From an uncultured Bacteroidales bacterium (GTDB lineage Bacteria > Bacteroidota > Bacteroidia > Bacteroidales > UBA932): a stretch of 17,993 bases of DNA. The stretch lies in NCBI GenBank assembly GCA_937899055.1, contig CALBPX010000017.1:1-17993 (forward strand), written 5' to 3'. Positions within the stretch are counted from its first letter, which is position 1. Each line of letters begins with the position of its first letter. This document shows positions 1-9,000 of this stretch, in pieces. A program made the translations under genes and the position numbers. The notes beneath the pieces are model-generated. The model was not told where the DNA came from, ran no database searches, and was given only the letters and a program-made list of their open reading frames with translations.

Positions 1-3000
1 CTGTTCCATTTGGAGCTTGTGTACCGCTTCTATATCCTTCTCGCTCATTGTAATTCCCATAACGCCGTCCTTGTATGGCAGGCCGATATGAATCATTGAA
101 CTGTCCATTTATAATGTCATTTAGAAATTCTTGTATTTCTTTTGCAAGATGCGAAAATTTTTGATTATGTGCAAATGCGGGGTCATCATAGACGAGCCCC
201 ATCGCGTAGGCAATAAGCTCGTCGGCAAGAAATTCCGGAGTACTCCGGTAATAGAAACGATATGTGGACGCCATGCTACCTCCGACATAAAGCGAAAGAC
301 CATCTTCCAAGATATTCAGATTCCCGCCAACTCTGTCAAACAACTGTTTGGCAAGACCGTCTCGTTCATTGATGTAGTGCTGGCGCTCGTGTGTATAATG
401 CTCCAGAAGCAATCCAATATTCGTATTTTTCTCAACAACGAATATCATTCTGCCCTTCATATAAGCGCCATACGCGCCATTCCCCTCCATATAAGCCGCG
501 TTAATCTTGGCACCATTCTCGCTCATTCCGATTGAGCGGAAGTAGCTTTCAAGTTCAGCGTAAGGCTTAAAATCAACAGGGATATGCTGGGGGTCTATTG
601 CCTCGATAAACTCCAGCATAATTTGTTCTCGCTCCTGCGGATTGGTTGCTTCATCCAGGCGCGACTGATATGAATCCATATCCACAGGCGGGACTGTTGG
701 CATATAAACTACTGAGCCATCTTGAGCCTCCTGTGTTTGAGCCACTGGGACACCGGCCCGAATTGCTTTCTCGTCCATCTGTTCCCAATCTTCGGAGTTT
801 TCTTCGGGAACACGAACACCAAGTGAGTCAAGGACAGAGAGCACGGCGGGAAGGTTATCCTTAGTCACTTCACATTCGAACTTGCCGCGCGACTGATAGA
901 AGTTTCTGCCCACAACAAGGCTAAGCAACTGTTCGTCCTGGAAGTATTTAGCCCCGTCCTTTTTGGTCTTTGGGACGCGAAGCCTATAACGGTCACGGTA
1001 TCTCTCTATGGAAACGTGCCCGTCGGTGCTTTCCAGCTCTTCGCGCCAACCAAGGTCTTTAATCTGGTCAATCGCGGCAGAGATAGGCTTTCCGGCAGAA
1101 CGAAGTTGTCCAGTCTCCCAGGTGCTGTTCATCAAGATACCATCCTTGATATTTCCGTCAATATCGGTATAGGTAATAAGCCTTCCAGCAAGGATGCCAC
1201 CCTGAGAAGCGTCACTCCACGCCTGGAGAATATTCCCCGTCAGCATATAGCGTTCCTCGCGCGTAGCATTGGAAATGGAATTGTCCCAATTGTCTATGGT
1301 CGTGCGCATGGCCGTACCATAGTTAAGCGTAGTGTAGTTGCTGATTTCGTCCAGCACACCGCCATCAGTAAACTTAATTTCAATCCTGCGACGGCCATCC
1401 AGCGTAGCGAACACGGCAAAGCTGGTGGATGGTGTCAGGTTGGCACCATCCTTCGCGGTCTTGAAGCCAAGGAACAGGGAAGGCGAACCGGCACCTTCGA
1501 AAAGGTTCCCGCCAACGATTGTCTCGTGAATCAGATAGGTTTGAGAGAAGTTGAACTGTTCAAACCTGTCACGAAGCCGGTTATGCTGGCTTTCAATCGC
1601 GGCAAGATTCCGCGTGTGCTCATCGTTTATCTCGGACGTAAGACGGTCGGTAACACGCTTGATTTCCACCTTCGCGTCAGCCTCCGGCACATTCCGCGCA
1701 CGGATTGCGGCAGCTTGTCTGTCAATATCCTTTTGCGTCTTCTCTTTCTTCCGTTCGTAGCGCTCGTTCTCTGCGGCAATCCGTTGTTTACGCTGCTCCT
1801 CAACGCGGTCCAACAACTCGCGCACACGGGTAGATTCCTCCTTGCCTCCGGAAAGGGACTCACGCACCTTGCGGATTTCGTCTGCCTTCATGGGTTTCTT
1901 GAGAACGTCAATCTCTACGCGCTCCACATAGGAGTTCTGTGCAAAGGGATTGTTTCCGTTCGGGTTGCGCCCCTCAGTGCCAACCTTCCTCGCTAAAGTT
2001 TTAGCACGAAGCGGAAGTGTCGTGATTTTCAGGGTGTTCTCCCCCGTTTCGTCCAGGTACTTGATAAGGGCATTGTAGCGCTCGGCTATCTCGTTGTAGA
2101 ACGCTTCCTGCTCGGCTACGGGAAGAAGGGCAATACGGCCCGTGATGCGCTGCGCGTCATCTTCGCCTGCCTGGTATGTTTCCAATTCTTCCTGATTCGT
2201 AACACGATTCGTCCTTCCTCCTAATTTGAAGTCCCCTTCAAGCAGCTTCTCAAACACTTCCGGATGGTCTCGGAGGTATTCAATCACCACCTGACTTCCG
2301 TACTTATTCAGGAAGTCAGGAGCCTCAACCGAACCGGCATTACCCTCCTGGTCAGTCGTGGTGTTGGCATTAAGGGATTTTAACTTTGTAGCAAGCATCA
2401 TATTGAACCGCAATTCGGCAGGAACAGGGAGCGATAGGTTGATGTAATAACCCCTATGCACCTGCCCGGTACGGTCAATGCGCCCAATCATCTGCATGTA
2501 GTCGTTGATATCACCCAACGGCTGGGCGATAATCATGGAACGGGGACGCTGGTCTTTGAAGGCTACGGAAGCATGAAGAGAGATACCCGTGGAACCCTTC
2601 TTATTGATAATAACAACATCAAGCGTCCCATCGTTAAACTCACGAACGGTCTTCTTTCCATCGGTATCAGGTCTGTTCCGAAGCACATAGCCATCACCTT
2701 CCTTTACAACAGTAGTCGAGCGTCCGGTAATTTCTCCAACTTTATACCCCTTCGCATTGAGCTTTTCACGGATTCCGTCAAGAGGACTAAGGAAGATATC
2801 TTTCGTAGCTTCTTTAATCCGCTCTTGCAGAGCATAATAAGCCTGCTCACCAGCTGGCCCAAGGTCTTTCGGGGAAATAGGCTCCTGGTGGCTTATACCT
2901 TCATCGTCAGTATAGGTGTACTGCATGATGTGGGCAAGACTGCGGATAAGTCCTGCGCTGAATGAAGTGTCTTCAATCTTATCGCCGACATTATATTCGC

Positions 3001-6000
3001 TCAGTCCCGATTCGTAAGTGTTTTCAAGAGCAATTACAGGGTGGCGACCCGCCTTGATTTCCTTAACAACCTCGTCTACAATAGCATCCACCTTCAAAGC
3101 CAGCATGAGCTGCTTTGTAAAGTTATAGGTCTGATTGACAAACGGAGGGTTGTCTACACCGAAATTTTCGGTCCCTCGCGTCGTATCAGTCGTTCCCATC
3201 GTAGCAGCAACGCGGATACCAACCTCCTGAATGAAAGGAGTGAGGTATCTTTGCTGGAAAGCAATGATATCGTTGAAGATTTTGATTGCCCTGTCGTAGT
3301 TCTCACGGGCACGCTTTGCAGTAGCCGGATCGTCAATGGTCTTCCAATCCGTCTTCACATCGGACATGTCACGCTCACGACGTACCATCTGGCCGGAGCC
3401 TGTAAGGGCACGGGACATCAACTCCTGCAAGGTTACACCGCCACGCTTAATCATGGCGATTAGTTCCTTCGGTTCCACGTTAGCCTCACTCATAGCAGAC
3501 TTGATGGCATATAGCGGCATAGTGCCGGCACGCTTGGCGAAGGTTGCAGAGGCAAAGGTTACTCCTGCAACAGTAGGCATAACACTTTGTAGGAAAGCGC
3601 CGGTGTTGGAATCTTCTCCTGCGGCCGTATGGCTTTCATCCATCAAAAGAATGTTATCCTCTGCGATTGAACGGATGAAACGTGCCTTGGCAGTAGCCTT
3701 TGCAGAAATCGGTTTATTGTTCCCGGATTCCGAACGGCTCTGCTCGTCTCCATTGTTGAGCTGGGAATATGTCAATACAACATAATCGTATCCATCAGGA
3801 ACCTTCCCGCTCTCAATTATCTGGTTTAAGGTTTTGTTTTTAGGGGATTCATAGACGACACGGCCATTTTTATCCTGCATTACGCCCTTTGTATCCTCCT
3901 TTCCGCCCTCGGATGAATTGAGGATTAACGGGCGAAGTCCGGAACCACCAACATCACTCAAATCGCGGTAGATATCAGAGAAAAGACTTGCCTTCTGCGT
4001 TAAAAATATCGGCTTTTTACCTTGCCTGTTAGCCCAACGAATGAGTGCGGCCATCTGACGGCCCTTACCTACACCCGTCTGGTCTCCTATAATCATGGCA
4101 CTGCCCTTCTTCATCTGATAGATAGCCATAGCAACGCTATCAATCTGTTCTGCAGCAAGGGCGTTGTAGAGTTCATTGGCATCCTTGTAGCCAAGTTCCT
4201 CTACCATCCATTCATCAATGGACTTTCCTATCTCTCGCTCAATCTCTTGAATAGCAGCATCCATAGCCTCCACCATTGAGGCAGGTGCTACAGATTCAAG
4301 ACTTTTTGCTTCGCTGTGATGAACGTAAGGAAGGTTCTTATCTTCAACCTTCCGTTTTTCGGTTACAGGTACGGACTTTCGTTCGGAAGATACTCTCCCA
4401 GTATCATCGCCAGTGTCAGTTCGTCCGTCTCGTTCACTTCCGCTTGTGTTATTTCCTTCAGTTCTTCCTTCCAACCCGCTATTCTCAGAAGTTGCAGAGC
4501 TTGGTCTGACCTCTCCCCCCAGATGTTCGTCAGGATTTTCGCTTCTCTGAGCATTATTTCCTCGTTCTGCAGAGCTTCCCGGTCTCCGTCCGCTCCCAGA
4601 ATCATTCCGCTCTTGTTCTCCCAATACATTTCGATGTCCTCCATCCAATCCTCCCCGTTCTCGTTCGACACCTTCATTGCTTGAACGAGGTTGTTCTGAA
4701 TGTCCCTCTCCGTGAGTTTGCCCGGATGTTTCGCCAGACTGAGGCGAATCGGGTAACCCGGAACTGCGTAATTCTTGGTTTCCATCGGTCTTACGATTAT
4801 CGTTTAATATCTCTTTTACAATGTCATACAGTTCATCCTGCGTAGTAGCCATGGGCCGTGCGTTCTCGCTGGTCGGAGGATAGACCCTGCCTGCGGCTCG
4901 TTCTTCCTCGCTCCGTCTCCCATCAATGAGAATCATCATCGTGGGGTAGGTGGTTCCCTGTTTTGCGTACAGGTCTCCAGCCATGTTCACTACGCCCTTG
5001 ACGTTATAGTGGTCGTAGAGGTAAGAGAAGAACGCCTTCTTTGTCTTCCACGCGCCATTGTCCGCAAACTCCACATTCCCGCCGATGATGATAGCGGCCT
5101 TGCCGCCATCCTTCATGGCATCCAGTGCCCGGAGCGTGATAATCGGGTCAAGCCCGCTTATCTGCTTCCCGTCAAACTCCACGGCTTCGTGCGAGCCGAA
5201 TGGAGGGTTGGCTATCACCGCATCGTACTTGCCACCGAAAGGTTCCGTCGCATCCTGCTTGGAAACCAAGCCGAAGCCAAGTGCCTGGAGGTTGGCGTTT
5301 CGCGTATCGTCCAATTCATTTGCGTGCACCTTCTCGCCAGGGATACCGAACACCAACATGCCGTTTCCAGCCGTGGGTTCAAGAACTTCCTTCATTTCCC
5401 CGTTGTAGGCGAACATTTGCGCCACAAAGGACATCGGAAGCGGGGTGCTATACTGCTGCATGGCAACGCGCTCGGAACTTCTACGGCCGATGGTCGGCTG
5501 CAACTCATACAGGCGGCAGATCTGGTCAAACGCATTCTTTGACTTGATGCCATTCTGTTCAGTAAGCGCACGTGCGGCTTTCACAAGCGCCAGCTCCACA
5601 AGCTCCTGCAGGAGAATGTCAGTTGCGCCGCTGTCTTCCACTTCAAGTCCCCAGGCTCTCGCCTCTTTCCGCAGGTCGGTTATGCTCTTGTATGGCTTCT
5701 CCGTCCCATTCCGCAGGGCAAAAATCAATCGGCGTCCAACCGCTTCAACGAAGTTATTCCGCGCTTGTGCCTGCTCTGTTGAATTGCGGAGAGTAAGCAC
5801 CGGCCTTTGGAAGCCTTCTTCTCCCTGCTTCGTATCCTCTTGCGAAGTTACGGATTTTCCCCCGGAATTCCTACCGCTTTGCTGTTTATTTGTAGGGGCT
5901 TTCGTGGGTTTCTCTGCGGCAGCAGTTTCGGGCGTAGCCTTAGGAGTAACAATAGCATGGGTAATGACATCTGTCGGAACAGTCTGTATAGCATTATAAC

Positions 6001-9000
6001 CAAACCTTTCGATAAGGAGGTCGTCCATTTGGTCAAGAGTTCTCACCAACCTTCCGTTAGCCCACGACTTCGGAATCTGAATAATGATGAGACCATCTGA
6101 CCCCTCATGTCCTCTGCCTTCCGCCTGGGCCTGGAGAATTGACTGAACCGTCTCTCGGTTGGCAAGCGTAGTTGTTCCGTTCAAACCGGCTCCAACATGC
6201 AATCCATTCTGCAATATATTGTCAAAGTTTTGCGAGCCAGTCTGATGAAGGATAACGAAGTTATTGTCAAAGTCAATTGAGTTTATATCAAAGGAACTTA
6301 CATCCATTGGCGTGACGGCAGTAGTTTCGCCCCCTTCTTCTGCGGGTTCGGATTCGGGCACGGATTCAATAGGAGTTATGTCGGTTTGCTCCACAACCTC
6401 TGACGGAAGTAGTTCCGGGAAGAACTTAGCAAGCACCTTTTTGGATAGTTCATCGGAAAGCGGAGGTAGCTGCATGACATCATCTACAACTTCCACCGTT
6501 CCATCCGGCCTAATGGTTGCCTCAGAGAGATGATATCCAAGTTCGTTGACAGTGTCAATGTCTTCTTGCCATTGACCCTCATCATTGTATTCCTCCTTGG
6601 GCCCTACGGTTTGTTCTGCTGTAAAACCAATTGACTCTGGCACGAATTGGATACTTGTAGAATTTGCCTTAACGTGCGTGAATCCATCTTTGTCTGTACG
6701 AATTGTATATCGGGCTTTTATCTTGCGCCCCTTTCTATTGGTGAACTCTTTTTCTACCTCCCGTTCCTCTACTGCGTTCTCGGCAGGAATTTCCTCCGGC
6801 ACATTCTCCGCCGCTTCCTTGACGGCAATGGCTTCCTTGAGACGATTCTGGAAGATGACGTCCCGCATTTCCGTCTTGGTGTGCGTATTCAGCTGGTTAA
6901 GAATCTCGTCAAAGACCTTCTGCTCGTCAAGGTTCAGGTCCTCATACTCGCCAACAATGTCCTCTGCAACGGCCTTTACGGTCTGGCCACCATTAAGCGT
7001 AAGGATACCATGCTGGCCACGGTGACGGAAGATTTCTCCTGCATTGGTGTTTCCCTTGCCCAGCCATTCCTTTTCTGCATCGGCTGCGTTGATAAGGTGT
7101 GTGCTGTTACCAAGGTACTGCGCCACCGCTTCCTCCAATGTCAGCGGCGTATCCAAGTCATGAAGCGTGCTGGTATCAACGCCATATTTCTCAATGTCGG
7201 CCTGGTGTCTCTTCTCGCGTTCAGCTTCTTCCTCTCGCTCTTTGATGTTCGCATCGGCAACCTTCTTGGCTTCCGCCCAGAAAGTCAGTTCATCTTCCGC
7301 ATCCTTGAGTTTCTGCTCCAACTCGCCACGGACTTTTTCAAAGTTCTCCCTTGCGGTCTTACGACGTGCTGCCACCTCTTGCAAGGTTTCGCCCGGCTGC
7401 TTCTCAATCTTCTCCGGATTGGCATCGTCCAGCGCTTTCTGCGCATCGTCACGGGCTTTCTTGGCGCGGTTATACTCGCCTATAAGCTCTTCGTCAACTT
7501 CCTCCTCCAGCAAGTCCTCGTTGCCGTAGAGGTCTTCCAGCATCCGGTCAATGTCCGCACGGGAACTGCCCGGCTTGTAGTAGTCACGGGTGGACTTGAT
7601 TTCCCTTGCGGGTTCAGGCTCCGGGGCTGGTGCAGGCTCCGGCTCAACGGCGGGAGCGGGTTCGGCAGGCGCTTCCGGCGCAAAGTCCTGATTAAGCACG
7701 GCCTTGTAGTCAAATTCAAAGCCGTATTGCAGTCCATCTGCGCCCGTAAAGATTCCCTTCGCACGTCCGTTAACCGCATCAATGGTGGAAGGGACAACGT
7801 AGCGAAGCGTGTACTCCTCGCCATCCATGTCAATGGTAATGGGGAGGTCGTTGCGGATTGCTTCGTTAATCTGGCGTCCGAGTTCACGGCGAGCCTGTTC
7901 CTCTGCGGAAATCTGCTTACCCTCATTTACGGCAGCTTCGGTTTCGGTCGGGATATTGATGTCGTTAACTACACCGTTCTCCTGCGCAAGTGTTCCCCAG
8001 TCAACAAAGGTAGACTCTGCGGAATCCTCGTCAGGAACAAAGGTTGCTCCGTCATCATTGGCATTGGTCAACCGTCCGCTCTTGCCCTGATAATTCACGT
8101 CGTCTCCCAGCGCCTCAACGGGAGCGCGCAAGGATTTGTTCACATCGTTGGCAGCCTGGATGATTCCCTCCATTTCCTGCGCCTGTCCGCGCTGCATGAG
8201 AATACCGGAAAGGTAAGCATCCAAAGGCTGCGTATTGGTTGCAGGAACGATGCTTCCGTTTTCGTTGGTGATTGGCTGTCCTGTCTGCTGGTCAATAGCA
8301 GGTGCAATATCGGTGCTGCGGATAAATCCCGTACTTCCGTCCTGGCGAACAATGCCCATTTCGCCATCTTCCTTGAAGCCTCCGGGGACATATACCTCTT
8401 GAATATCACCGTTTTCGTCAATGACATTGGCTGTGTTCACAACATGGTCTCCATTCTCGTCCTGTCCATAGAACAAGCCGATTCGGTTCTCCATTTCGTC
8501 ACGCAGCTGGTCGCGCTGGAGTGCTCCTCGCTCCTGATAGGCGGCAGATACCATATTGTACTGTCCCGCATCATGCAGGAACTCCCGCAGGGTGTTCACC
8601 ACTTCTTCCTGCTCCTGGTCCATCACGGCAGAAGCGGCGGCTCCAAAGCGGGTGTTGGTGATATTGGCTCCCACATTGGAAAGGAGGTCGGAAATCTCCT
8701 TGACCGAGGCGTCCCTTGTCTGGTCAATGAGATAGTTCACCTGGTCTTGCGTGTAGCCGTACTTCTGCATCAGCTGGCTCAACTTGCGGGAGGAAAGGTC
8801 CATGTTGATTCGGCTGGCGGCGATATTTGCTCCAGCCATTCCTCCTGTCAGCACATACATGGGCAGGAAGGATTCTGCGGTCATCAGAAGGTTGTCCCAG
8901 CCGAAGAATTCCTTAAGCGCATCAGCATTACCCTGACGCATGGAATCCATGGCCGAGCCAAGGGCTTCTTCTCCCATTTCCGGCAGGAAACCATCGAAGT

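Noticed and set aside
7480..7926. 148-codon minus-strand ORF inside the giant gene
   Set aside because: Its composition (Arg, Ser, Thr, Leu, Pro) is that of a frame-shifted reading of the Pro/Glu linker and coiled coil, unlike the 4363-4785 ORF.
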